Shown here in pieces: positions 23,861 to 35,431 of a stretch of 64,000 nt of DNA; position 1 is the first letter of the stretch; each line of letters opens with the position of its first letter. Both the position numbers and the translations under genes were made by a program. The DNA comes from Smittium mucronatum (taxonomy: Eukaryota; Kickxellomycota; Harpellomycetes; Harpellales; Legeriomycetaceae), in contig LSSL01002404.1 of the NCBI GenBank assembly GCA_001953115.1, positions 1-64,000 of the forward strand, written 5' to 3'. The notes below the pieces were generated by a model. The model was not told where the DNA came from. It did no database searches and was given only the letters and a program-made list of their open reading frames with translations.

Positions 23861-24303
23861 AGTATTTATAGATTCCAGTGATATTAATTGGGGAATATTT
23901 ATAGAAAAAAAACGGTATTAAACGTATTAAAAACTAAAGCTAGTCAAACTGGAAATAAATTTTAATGGGGTTTTGGTTATAATGTATGCAATACAGCTGC
24001 TACAAATACAGGGGCAAAGCATGATGATGTAATCGGACAAAAAAGTATCATTTATTACACAAAAAACCAGGATGGGTCAAAATATCCAGCTATACTGAAA
24101 ATATTGGAAGTACTATAAAAAAATTGCATAATTACTGGAACCTGACCTCAGCTGAAATACGTACATTAAATACTAAATCCCACGGATCAGCCATCGATGT
24201 TGTTAGATTAAACAAGATGGCCAGCTTCATAAGCTTTATTAAAAAAGATTGACAAGAAATTTGGCCCACAAAATGTGGGCCTATTTGTGCCTCCAAGAAA
24301 AAT
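23861..24303 (+). pseudogene. RNase H relic of element 3
   Basis: Starts VFIDSSDINWGIF (first catalytic Asp present) and ends near FGPQNVGLFVPPRK, the typical closing block of DIRS RNase H. The open stretch between these is broken by at least three stops. Confidence 0.55.
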
Positions 24304-25564
24304 AAATCTGTAAATTTCTTCGATTTTAAGTCAGTAATATGAGTAATTGGAGCTGAAGAATCCAGCCACCCAAAGGTGACATCTAGGTGTCATATTGCTG
24401 TTATAATTGGAATTTGATACAACAAGTAATTGAAAAAAAATTCAGAGAGAAAACCACTATAGAATTTGTTATCCAATTTAGAAATAAGAAACTTAGTACC
24501 GGATATATTTCTGATGTCACTCCAGATAAATATTCAAATAAATTCCACAGAGTTTGTTCCAAACCCGTTAAACGTAAATCTGGTGATGCAGAAAAAAATA
24601 ATTTGTTTTTAGCAGTGTATAAATAATATTAGACTCAAAGCGCAAAAAATAAGGTTATTGATCGGGAATTTAATGCTAGAAATTATTTAAATATCAAAAG
24701 AAAAAAAATGAGGTTTCACTCAAAGAAATTAATGGAATTGTGGTTATAAAATAATTATAGAGTTTCAGAATAATTTTTTTGAGACGATAAATTTTTCAAT
24801 ATAAGAAAGAATTAAAAATAACCGTAAAAACTTTAGAAGTTCGATTATAGACGATTTATTTTGAATTATTTTAAAGAGCCGAATCAATCACTGAATATAC
24901 TATTTTCAAAAAATATTTCGAAGAGAAAAAAACGAAAATATGATATTTTAACTTTCAAATATAAGATATAAAAACAATAATCAAAAACTTCAAATTATGA
25001 AGCTATATTATCTGTATTTCAACACAAAAATTAATTCGAAAGGCGTGCTGGCTAAAGGATATTTGTTTTTTCATGCTCCTATCGGATATAAAAAGAATAA
25101 ATGATATTAGAAACCAGATAACCAAAATATTCATCGTTTTTTGAATGGTAATAACAGAGAATAAGAAAGTCGAGAGCATAATTAAAAATTAAAATATAAT
25201 AATGGGCACAAAAAGTACTATTTATGACACATTAAGACTTATTTGGAATATAAAAAAAGTACATATGCAGTTCCATGCCTAGTGGTCAACCCAATAAAAA
25301 AAAAATCAATGTTAATTATTTGATAAGAAAATTTAATGATAGTAAGGAAAAAACATGTTCTCAAATAATTTGAAAACACATTAAATCTATCACGATAATT
25401 ATGAGCTTACCAGGAGAAAGAAAATATCAAATACCAGAACTCTTGAATAAACAATGAAGAATACAACATAAGCATCATGCCAATACGTTAAATCACAAGT
25501 TTTTGGGCTATAATGAGGTATTTCCGAATTTATTACCAGTTTGCAAGTATATATCTTAAAATTT

Positions 25565-25603
25565 TTAGAATTAATCGAGCTCATATAGCTTGATTAATTC
25601 TAA
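25565..25603. repeat. Hairpin between two convergent DIRS-like relics
   Basis: Seventeen-base arms (TTAGAATTAATCGAGCT and its complement, 16 of 17 matching) around a CATAT loop. It sits in the roughly 110 bp between the recombinase ends of relic 3 (plus) and relic 2 (minus). It might be a remnant of element ends or a chance AT palindrome. Confidence 0.6.
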
Positions 25604-25651
25604 AATTACTCTATAAAGAAGAGAAATATTAAGTTAATCCAAAGATGATAC

Positions 25652-26500
25652 CTATTCAGTAAAGTTGGGATTTTTTCCAGTAGATAATCGATAATATGAG
25701 CCAAACATATTATGATTTGACCAGAATGCATGTGTCACTATGTAATCTACGTGCATACCCGCTGCGGGTGCAAGCGTTGCATCGATAGCACGAGCCTTGG
25801 ATATAGAAGTGTTTGGTAGTCGGATAATAAGTTCTGACAATGAGAATATGTATCGTGTGATCTATCTACGGCAAAAATCTTAGTATTTTCATTTAAATAT
25901 CCAAGTGTCCTGTTGAAAATATGTGGAATTTTATTAATGTGTGGTGGAGGGTACGGAAAATTAGCGCTTCTATTATTTTATAAATCATAAGAGTGTACTT
26001 GGAGTAGTATCTACTCTGAATTTATACTTTTTTGGCATAATATTTCAATAGGACGCCCTCACCATTTTTCCTTAGGGGTTATTATAACAAGAATTAGTGT
26101 AACTTGTACAATTATGGATTTTGAGTCATTAATATGGTGTGTTTTGGACGCACGGAGGTATCCTGAGACTGCTAGCAGCTAACATATTTTGGTGGTAAGC
26201 TTTTTATCTTTACACCCTCTGTTGGACCCCAAATCTTAATGAGAATTATTTCCGGGGTTATATCGATTTCTAGCTCTACCAATATTCTTAGTGAAGTTTC
26301 ATCTAGTGCTTCAAAGAATTACTTGAGTAAATTTTGGTTATATAATTTTTCTGGATCATCCAAAAACATAGATATTTCACTTTTTTATGCAAGTATTGTA
26401 CTAATCTTAATTTTACCGCCAATTTGTACCTCATAAAGGTAATTTATTATCTGGGCAGCGGAAATGGCGAATTTGATGCTTTTTGATGTGCGCCAGTCTA
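25652..26500 (-). pseudogene. Tyrosine recombinase relic of element 2
   Basis: N-terminal part near 26490-26250 (QHFLDWRTSKSIKFA, IINYLYE, FEALDETSLRILVE) and C-terminal open stretch 25840-25652 (ARAIDATLA, HAFWSNHNMF, SYYRL, ending NFTE and a stop). The catalytic tyrosine context is intact, but several stops lie between the parts. Confidence 0.65.
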
Positions 26501-27075
26501 GAAAATGCTGTTGTGTAGCGTAGTGATAGATATAATCTTTCTAAATCGTTTGTTGAAAAAGAAATTTTCAATGACTAGATCTAAGAGTCCTTGGTTCTTA
26601 AATACACGCCACTGAGACTCCGTACCTTCAAAAATCATTTCTTGTTGTTCAAAATCCGAGATTCACCGATTTTGAGATCTGATAATACAGTCACTGCTAG
26701 TAGTAGTAATATTTGAGAGATGAAGAGCTCCTGTAAGTCTGGTAACCAGATAACCGACTTCCATACTGGTGTGGCTAGTGTCTTTGCCAATCCCTCTCAT
26801 CTGATCTTCTGCATTACCTGCTAGACCAAGTTCCAAGAGAGGCAGCAGTAAGTATTTTTACACTTCAGCCAATCGGCTTTCAAAGAATTGCAAAATACTG
26901 AATTTTTGTCTGGGTGCCAGATTTATTAGTTTTCCGTTTTCCTGTACTTATTTAAGAATAAAATGTTTGCCTCGTGTGCCCCGTTATGGAATTTAGTATT
27001 TAGAACGCCTGGTTTGATAGTTGGAAATCGGTCTGCACAGTTAGTCTGCTGGGTTTATTATTGAGATGACGCAAA

Positions 27076-27258
27076 TTAACTGAGTGCGTGTATTCTTCCT
27101 CGTGAATGGTACCATATTTCCTCTGAAGTCTCTAGTAGTTTGGGAGAAGTATTCCACTCAAATTTCTTCACGTACGCTAGTGTTGTTTTATTGTCGTAAT
27201 ATACCAACATAGAGCGACATAAAGCACTAATGAGTCTGAATGCAAATAATATTGTCAA
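27076..27258 (-). pseudogene. RNase H relic of element 2
   Basis: Contains MLVYYDNKTTLAYVKKFEWN, the second acidic motif block, followed by TSPKLLETSEEIW. The upstream first-motif block KIFTDA is near 27370 in another frame. Confidence 0.6.
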
Positions 27259-27622
27259 TAATTACTTGGCGTTGAAATAAATCAACGCTTCTGATGGAGT
27301 CCAAAAACCGGAGTAAAAGTGAGATCCCAAAACTATCCCCCAAGCTTTTTTCTGGCATCTGTGAAGATTTTTAGCTCCAGAGTATCTGGAAGGAAATACA
27401 GCCTATTCCACGTTGTTAGTTGGTCCTTACAGAGTCTGAGATTCTGCATGATGGGCTCGGTCATTTTCACTGTCGACGTTTATGTCTTTGATGACGAAAG
27501 AACAGTATTCTTCAGTTCCGATAGTCGTCTCAGCATTAATATACCAGGAAGTACTTCAACCGAAATAGCCTATGCTTTCCTAATGAAGCTTTAAAGAAAT
27601 CTAAAAGTTGTCCGTACAGCTT

Positions 27623-27859
27623 TCAAAAGCTTTGTCGCTTCTCAGCATAGGTCCCCGACATAGATGTTGGAGCTTTAAGTATCATGTTTCTGGAGTTGAA
27701 GATGAGACAAATATTTGTTATATATTGTGATATATTCGTCATATTCTTTGAATTATCCATCTTTATCTTTAACCCAGACTCTGTTAGTTTGAAAAAAACT
27801 AGACCTGTATTCCGTTTGCGAATTTCCTTCGATTCTTCAATAATTAGTATATCTTCCAT
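27623..27859 (-). pseudogene. Reverse transcriptase palm relic of element 2
   Basis: Starts in the active-site block (AYMEDILIIEES) and runs through LTESGLKIKMDNSK and IFNSRNMILKAP, the usual order downstream of YxDD in DIRS RT. The first Asp of the YxDD pair is Glu here, so it is probably inactive even without the frame breaks. Confidence 0.65.
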
Positions 27860-29273
27860 ATAGGCTGATATTCGTATGCTGCGTGTTTTAGACTATAAAA
27901 ATATAGAGTGGAGGACATTAAAGAACGTATGAGGGCTTAGGGATAGAACGAGCTGAATTATTTTGAGCTGTAATGCTAATCCGCTCCAGTAAAAGAGAAA
28001 TTAATTTTTACAAGACTGTAAAGAACCAATAGATTCAGTACACACGTTGAATGTTTCATCCAACGAGGAAATCTTTCCATAAGTATAATTGAATTTTATA
28101 AAATAGAAAATGGTATAAATAAGGAAGCTTAGACATTTTGGAATGGCTAAGCTTTTCAACTTGTCTCTTTCCCTATCTTTTATATTTTTAACTAGTGTAT
28201 CATTTTACCTTTTATTATTAGAATCATTCCATTAAACCTGATCGTTACAAAGACCTGTGTATCAGGATGTATAATAATAAATCTTCCAGATCCAGTGGGC
28301 TCATGTAATCCTTCCTGAATATGGTCTTGTAGATAGAATCTAGCAACTCCATCTAAAAATGCGTTACTCTAAGCGTTATTTCAATTTAATCAGGAATAAA
28401 AAAGGCATGAGCCCCCCTGTACTCTTTGTAATTTTGGAAATCTGATTGAAAAATCCTGAGTCTCAGTATTTCACTTCTTCTATTATGCTCTTGGCCAGCA
28501 AAAATTACAACTCCTCCAACGAAATACGTTGGGCTTATTTCGAGTTCTTTCGCTTGTGGCGTTGCGGATTAAACGTAAGCGGTGGAGGTCCCGTCTTCAA
28601 TGAAGATATTTCTAAGTACTTTTGTGATTCAGGGTTGCTTGGGAAATCCTTGGCACTCCAAGATTCACTGAGCTAAAAAAATACCTGTTTGGTTCTTCTC
28701 ATAACCATTATTGGTCGGTTAATGGTTCCTAAAAGATATCTGGAGCCCTTTCTCGACGATGCACTGGAAAAAAAATTTTCCGTGAGTTTGTTCGATGCAG
28801 ATAGGAACATTGTGAGACGTCCTCCTACTAGGAGGCATGAATGGATCCATGCTGGAATACCCTTCCCCGACAGCGCCCTCTCAGGTTAAAAATTGATTCC
28901 ATTAGGCGTTTTTTTGTTGATATATCCTGAAATGCAGTTTCGGAATTCTGTGCCGTCGCAGACTTGCTGAAGGTACTACATTGAGTGACGATTGCTGGTG
29001 CTCTCAAAAAGGCTTCCGGACCCTGGAACTCTTCTCAGGCTTCTTGCTAGCCATCAATAAACCTAGTTTTTAATGATCCATCAAAGACTTAATATCAGTT
29101 TAGACAAGCCTCTATGGCTTCCCATGCGTGTCCAACCCTTTATAGTGGTTTTCCGAGCTTCCTTGAGTGAATTTTACGGATTTATCAGATAATAGAACCA
29201 TCATGGTGCTCGCGAACAGAATATACGGTTCATCTACTGCGAGTATTGTGGTATTCTGAATCCGAAGTCGCGC

Positions 29274-29636
29274 TTAATAATAGAACAGCCTGATAGTCTG
29301 TGCTAGAGAGACTTGATTCTCATGCAGGTTAGTATCCGCTCTCATCACTACTGCTGATTCTGAGTCTTTCAGTGGCGGTGGCTGGTATTCCATGGAAATA
29401 ATTTTAGGGCACGCGTATATGGCGTTATTTTGCTCTTCTTCCATCGACAGTGTGCGAAATAAGTCATCTTCAATTAAAGGGGGACCTTCTATGAGTTCTG
29501 TATGGACCCGGAGATATGTTTCTGGGGCTCTTGTAGTTAAAAAATGGTCAGCCTCAACGATTTTGGGCTCCCTTTTGCTCAACAGATTGTTTAACAAAAT
29601 GGAAAGTTTAAGCTTGACTTCAGTATCTTCAGGCAT
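29274..29636 (-). pseudogene. Gag-like ORF1 relic of element 2
   Basis: 120 open codons: KLSILLNNLL, HFLTTRAP, then an acidic block (IEDDLFRTLSMEEE) and YQPPPLKDSESAVVMRADTN. It corresponds to the Gag of relic 1. It ends early in FYY and a stop where relic 1 continues. Confidence 0.6.
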
Positions 29637-29660
29637 TTGTTTTGAAATTTTTGTATATTT

Positions 29661-32600
29661 TTTTAAATTGATAAAAAAAAGGGAAAATCTTTTAAACTAT
29701 TAGAATAAATTTGCGAAAGAAAAGATGATACGAATTCATAAATACGTACTTCGCTATTTAGACAATTGAAAATTTTTATTGGCTTGTTTTTCTAAATTTT
29801 TATTAGATTGTGAATTTCGGTTTGTGTTTATCCAATAAAGATGGTAACACTTAATATGTCCCATCATTATGGAATAATAAATCATATCAAATATGAATTT
29901 ATACAAAAAATATAACAAAGACTTATTTTTGTTATATTTCATTTGAAATACCCGTCAAATATTTAGTAAATTATGATCATAATTGATAATTTTCAAAGAT
30001 TAAATCTTCATTGTAGCCTTTTAACTGATATTATCTTATAAAATATCTTATTAGTTCATTTCAAGGATATGAATTTCAATTATAAACAATTTAGACATCT
30101 CATCTTCTCTATTTATTATAAAATCTAGCTAGTTATTCTAAAATTGATTTCCCTCCGCTGATTCCTCTTTAATTAGTATGATCTGATGCTATTCCTCAAC
30201 AATAATTCTTTCTTATTTTTCTTAATAGTATCGCGAATATCTATAATCTCTACCCTAAATAAGCGAAACTATATTGAAAGTTTGCAATAAATAAAAAATT
30301 ATTATTTCGAAAAAATATAAAGATTTTTTGTAAGGTTCTAGGGTGCAATTAATGAAGATTTTTTAGTAAAATATAGTTGCTCTTGACTATTACTCTTTGA
30401 CTGAGCCAAAATATTGATTCATTTTGGTGAATTTTTTATATAAAGACCCCGAACTTCAGAAAATAGGTGCTATTTTTTGAATTAATCGAACTTCTTCTAT
30501 TTCATTTTACGGGTCTAGCTACTCACAATATCTTTTTCTAATTATAAATAACCTTGTAATACATAACTTTACACAATTTTTTATTTCCTGGATCGTTTAT
30601 TCTATACTCTGATAAAATTTTCGCGAAAAAATTTTTACAGAATTATTTCATAAAGCTGCAAACCTTCATATCAAAAAAAAAAGCCTTCAGATGTAGAAAT
30701 TACAAATGAACATCTTTAATCCGTAATAGCTCCAACTTTTCTCTTGACGCAAGGCTTGTGATTTTTCCTTAAATAATTTTTTTTCTTTTTCTGAATCTTC
30801 ATCTCTGTATACTTTTATTAAATAAGGCGCAATATGTGATTAAAAAATCTCAAAAAAATTTTTTTAAAAGAATAATCTGATTAAATTCTCAATTTTTCTT
30901 ATTGGATAAAGTAATGAAAACCTCAAGGTATTTCCGATAAGAATCAGTTTCATTAATTATGCTGCATGCTTAGTCGTAAATATGTGTAAACCTCTTGCAT
31001 ATGTAGATATTTATAGTAATACCCTAAATTGTTTAATTAACTAAAATATTGTCCTTAGGATCAACCAATGTCTCCCTGACCTTTTTAATACCCTTATCTA
31101 ATATATATTTTACTTGTAATATTCATTTTTTTGAGTCCAATAAGAATAAATATAGTTAAAATATGGATTTTGGTGAGGTTATTGACTAAGAATATTGAAT
31201 ATTTTAGGATAATTATTTTCAGTGTTGCTTTCATAATTTAAAATTTTAGATTTGCCAAAATATACTCCTTATTTTAGTATTAATTCGCCAACTTTATCTA
31301 GACATATTTGACTCACCTTCTTCAGACATATCTATTTTATATATTTTTTCTTTATCTTGGGAAGCGATCTTAATGACCATAAAATTCAATTCAAATATAA
31401 CTTTTTATTAAAATTATCAGCTTATGCTCATTAAATAAGATCATCTTATTAAAATCAGTATCAATTTCTTAAAAAATTATTGTTTTTAAAGTTATAGTAT
31501 TTTTATATAATAAAATACTTTTTTTTTAATAGAGTGATTAAATTATAAATTTTATAAGTGTTGATTTAATAAATTTAGTATTTTAAACTTATGGTATTGA
31601 TTAATTAATTGGGCAAAAGAATAATAAGTATTTTTATTGGAAAAATAATAAAACTTTTATAAATTTATTAACGCTTTTTGAGCAACTGTAAAATTTTTTC
31701 CAAAAATGCAAAATGTAAAAAGTTATTGTCGAAAAAATTTACCTGATACTGCAAATATCCCCTCTCTTTCATTTTTATAATGAGAAAATCTGGGAATTTT
31801 TTAGCAGATTTAAAATAACCACCGGTGATTTTCAATAAAATTTATTATACCAAGCCCCATTCTTTTTTTTTAACTTTTCAAACCGACCACTACTTGCTGG
31901 AAAGTTGATTTCATATTCGATTCTATTCCATTATTTAGCTCTTTGAAAGTTGAGATAGAATTTTTGTTTTTATAATTGTGGCAGTTGTGTTTGGGAATTA
32001 TTTTATTTCAAATTGATAGGTTGTTCATAGAATTCTTTTTTTTTAGGACCAGAAAAAAATCCAGCATCTTATAAAATGATCTTCTCTTATTTTATTTGGA
32101 CATATTCTCATATGATTTTATTAAAATTCCAGAGGACCTTAATTTATACCTCAAAGTTTCTTGGCTCAAATCAACCTTTTTATTTATCTTGGAAACATTA
32201 TTCTTGATCTCCGTTATATTCAATATCTTAACTTTTCCAATATCGCAATCTATATCTCATCCTTTTAAGACTTCATTTGTTTGTTTTTTGGAATTTTATT
32301 TTAATTAAAACTATAAATACATATTATGTTATTTCGAAATTAGATTTTTAAATATATCACTACTAAAACCAAAAATAAACACTTTTCCCTTTTATTTTTT
32401 AATTGGTTTCAGTTTAATCCATAAAATATTTTTTGCATAAATTTACGAAGTCTAGTAATTCCCATAAAAAAATTGAACGCAGTATTCATTTTCGCGAAAT
32501 TCCAAAATAGCATAAAAATATTCCCCGTTAATCAACAATCAACTTTACCTCAATTTTGTTGCAAAGGAATTTTTTTTTGTTTATATCCATAGCTTTTCTC

Positions 32601-34997
32601 GATGTGCGTATATGTTTACGCATTCCTAACCTCTCTTATGATCTTTTTTTCAGACTCTCAATAGATAGGTGATCATATGGGTTTTATCGAATACAAATTC
32701 CAAGATTAATTGAATTTTTATCGATGATATATCCGATTTCTTTCAAATTTATTGCAAAATCTCGTCCAGAAAAGCATTTTTTGGTAATTATGATATTTCT
32801 AGAGCATCACACAGCCGACCACCCAAATATCCCAATGTATTCTATATATAATCATAGTTGCATTGATATCTTCATTAGGGGTTATATACCCTATTTCATA
32901 ATTTTTTATAAGACTCTCGGAGTACAGTAGTTTCAAAATGGAAGCGGAAGGAATTAGTCTACAACCCCTTTGAGGATAAATCAGCAAATCTTTGTAGAGC
33001 CTATGCGCAAAGGGATTTTTTGATAGACCGATTTTATTTCTAGCCTCTCCATAAACTCTGCCAGTGAAATTAAATTACGAAAAAATTTTACTACTCGCAT
33101 CTTGAAATTCTCTTTCAATATAAATTCTTTTATGTGTATCATATCTAATAGTGGAGGAACTTTGGATTTTTGCTTTTTCCGAAATATATGGGACGCATAG
33201 CTGTATAATTTAGCTATTTTTTATTATATCTAAGAATCAGTTAATTTTTGCTTGTCTCGATTATAGGTTTATATTCACTGATAATCTTTGAAGCGATGGC
33301 AGTGTATTCCGAGTACAAAAAAACTTCAACAGTGTGATGACAGTCTTTCTGAGAAAATTTATAATTTATAATTTTAGGTTTAGATTGTGTTTCTGATTTT
33401 TCATATGGTGACCTGAAGGTTTTTTACTTCAATTTTGTGATTAAATTTTGATGATTTTTCTCGAAATTTCTGGTAATTTATAGAAATTTAGTGGAAAAAA
33501 TCTTTTTGTTAGATTTTTCGTCCCGTGAGTCGCCAGTTTTTGCAAAAAAATCCTTTCGGCGTCGGCAACCTGTTTTGCATGCTTTTTGTGTCTTTTCTTG
33601 ATTATTGGGGGCTAACTGAAGCTTTAGCCTGCCATAAGGTAATATCTGGGTCGATTCTATGTTGCAAATCTAAAATGACCCAATTTTGGACGGTTATATA
33701 TTTTTATCCACCAATTTGAAATTTCATGCGAGTTTTGATCGAAATTCCTGGTTGCTAAGGGGGATATACTAGCTGTTATTAGTTTCGATTGAACTTAAGT
33801 GGGTGCCGGAGTGGATATTTTTGTTCCATTTCCTGAAATTTCCCCATCTTGGTTGGCCAAATCTTCTGTTTAAAAAAACGTTTCATTTTCTTTTTGAAAT
33901 TTGTGGTTGATCATTCTGTGGTAGATACTTCCGGTTCTCATTGATAAAGTTTGTATAAGTATTATGACCTGGCCTTTGACATGTTTGGCTTTGTCGATCC
34001 ACTTCAAAGCTGACTGATGAATAAAGTATGTTTTTCAGGACTTTTGGATTCGGGTTTAGCGGTAGAGATTTCTTTGTCATATCCAGAGTACGATGAAATT
34101 GCTGCTCCTCCAAAAAATTTCCACTTTTGTGCTTAGCAGATACCAGTTTGAAAAAAATCAGGGAGATTCCGTTGATACCCCTAAAAAACTTTTTTTTTTA
34201 TCTGATTCAGAAGGATGAGAGATTTCGATAAAAGCTAGTAAAATTTTTTCTAGATTCAGCCGCGTTGTTGCCTATACAAGAATTTTCTGTTCGCTTTTGA
34301 CATTTATCTATGTCTTTGCTGGATAGGTTTGATATTTTTGTTAAGCTCCTTTAATTTAAATATTCTACGCTTGGTTCTTGGTGTCGTTCTTCGATAGACA
34401 TGTCAGATTATGATACAGGCTTTTATCCCTGTCATTCTTTCCTAACAATTGATGGTTATTTCAGTTTATATCACAGATGCCGCGTTTATAAGACTCACTA
34501 TTTACCGAATAAATCCTTTCAACTGTTGCGATTAAATTTCAATTCTGGAGTAGCTTGCACTTTGCAGGGTTTCAAGAACTATGGTGAGCTTTCGAAGCTT
34601 ATGCCTAGGGATCTTAATATTGTTTTTTTGTTGAGCTTGTTATTTTTTCCTGATATACATAATTACATATATGGTTTGTTTCTAATTTTTTTAAAATAAA
34701 CATCTTTAAACTTTTATAATTGTGTTTTGGGATTTAAATCAAGATTTTTTAGCGCGAAATTCATCTTAAGAAATGGCAAAGATACCGATTGTGAATTGGA
34801 TTGAATTTGTTCAATGCTTTACTTTATTTTACCTTAATTTCAAAACCAACTAAATTCTGCTTGAAAACAAATTATTCTATTTATTTCTACCTATGAGATT
34901 AAATTCACATAGAAGGCCTCCAACAATCGTTTCGGGACCTTTGGTTCATAAGAACAGTCTATAATACTCAAGTGATATTGAAGAATAGCGAATAAAG
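29661..34997. other. Spacer without supported genes, about 5.3 kb
   Basis: 29661-32580 is very AT-rich with nothing recognisable. About 32580-34650 is less AT-rich and has open stretches of 70-100 codons on both strands (for example plus 34400-34699 and minus 34113-33883) that may be worn-out retroelement coding, but no domain motif convinced me. Confidence 0.4.
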
Positions 34998-35064
34998 GTT
35001 TGAAGCAGACTATTTTTTTTTTTTTTTTTTTTTTTTACGGAATTTTATTTGGTTTGAAGCAGAC
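34998..35064 (-). mobile_element. 39-bp poly(A)-tailed insertion with 14-bp target duplication
   Basis: GGTTTGAAGCAGAC is present at 34998-35011 and 35051-35064. On the minus strand the insert reads AAATAAAATTCCGT followed by 23 A. That is the same end (AATAAAATTCCGT) as the plus-strand insertion at 17397-17455, also with a 14-bp duplication. Only about 14 bp of non-tail sequence was copied, making it an extreme 5' truncation. It lies about 370 bp upstream of the vezatin-like gene. Confidence 0.7.
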
Positions 35065-35431
35065 AAATAAAATAAAAATTCAAAAAACTTTAGTGGAAAA
35101 TATCCTACAGTCTTTAACTCTTTGGTGCTTAGCCAACCAAATTGTGCAATTATTCTATGTCCAATAATAGTAAATAAAATTGTCAATAAGAAATTCAGCT
35201 TCTGTTAATTGGCCAAAATAAATATAATTGCTATTAATTAATGGCTATTAAGAGACGCTTTTTTATTTTATTTGGAAGAATCAATATTATTGGTGCAAAG
35301 AAACAGCCTACTGATCAAATAACTTTATTGCAAACTATCTGAATATAGACTCAAAGCAGCTGTAACTAAAAATATGTTACCAGTTCATTATATTACTATC
35401 CAACTGGGGTTTAATTTACACAATCCAAGAG

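Larger units (their letters stand above)
22030..25540 (+). mobile_element. Degenerate DIRS-like retroelement 3 (plus strand)
   Basis: Decayed pieces in the DIRS order: Gag about 22060-22600 (SMVEFAGLMRVLKSDPA), the RT N-terminus near 23040 (IPKKTGELKLVLNMRSLNQFL), an RT block (QFRVLSFGLS) near 23270, the connection block near 23570-23640 (KMMAKGTISVRNIAYSLGK), and RNase H at 23861 (VFIDSSDINWG). The RNase H tail FGPQNVGLF lies near 24255. Near 25485 a faint FW.....F..YY spacing matches the recombinase end of relic 2. All parts are separated by stops and shifts, and no YxDD motif remains. The interval 24640-25440 is too decayed to assign. Confidence 0.65.
25652..29660 (-). mobile_element. Degenerate DIRS-like retroelement 2 (minus strand)
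   Basis: From right to left: Gag (29636-29274 and beyond), RT (about 28890-27600), RNase H (about 27380-26850) and tyrosine recombinase (about 26500-25652). It is the best preserved of the three relics, but every domain is interrupted. The RT active-site motif reads YMED in place of YxDD (about 27860-27840). The recombinase end keeps SKARAIDATLA and HAFWSNHNMFGSYYRL, with the candidate catalytic Arg, His, Trp and Tyr. RNase H keeps VYYDNKTTLAYVKKF. Its end faces relic 3 tail to tail. Confidence 0.75.

Noticed and set aside
24387..24626. 79-codon frame after the RNase H of relic 3, possibly recombinase
   Set aside because: It is in the expected position, but I could not match its motifs to the recombinase blocks of the other relics.
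34400..34699. 99-codon plus-strand frame with ATG
   Set aside because: No recognisable domain, no splice partners, and it lies in a region with equally long frames on the other strand. Left unannotated.
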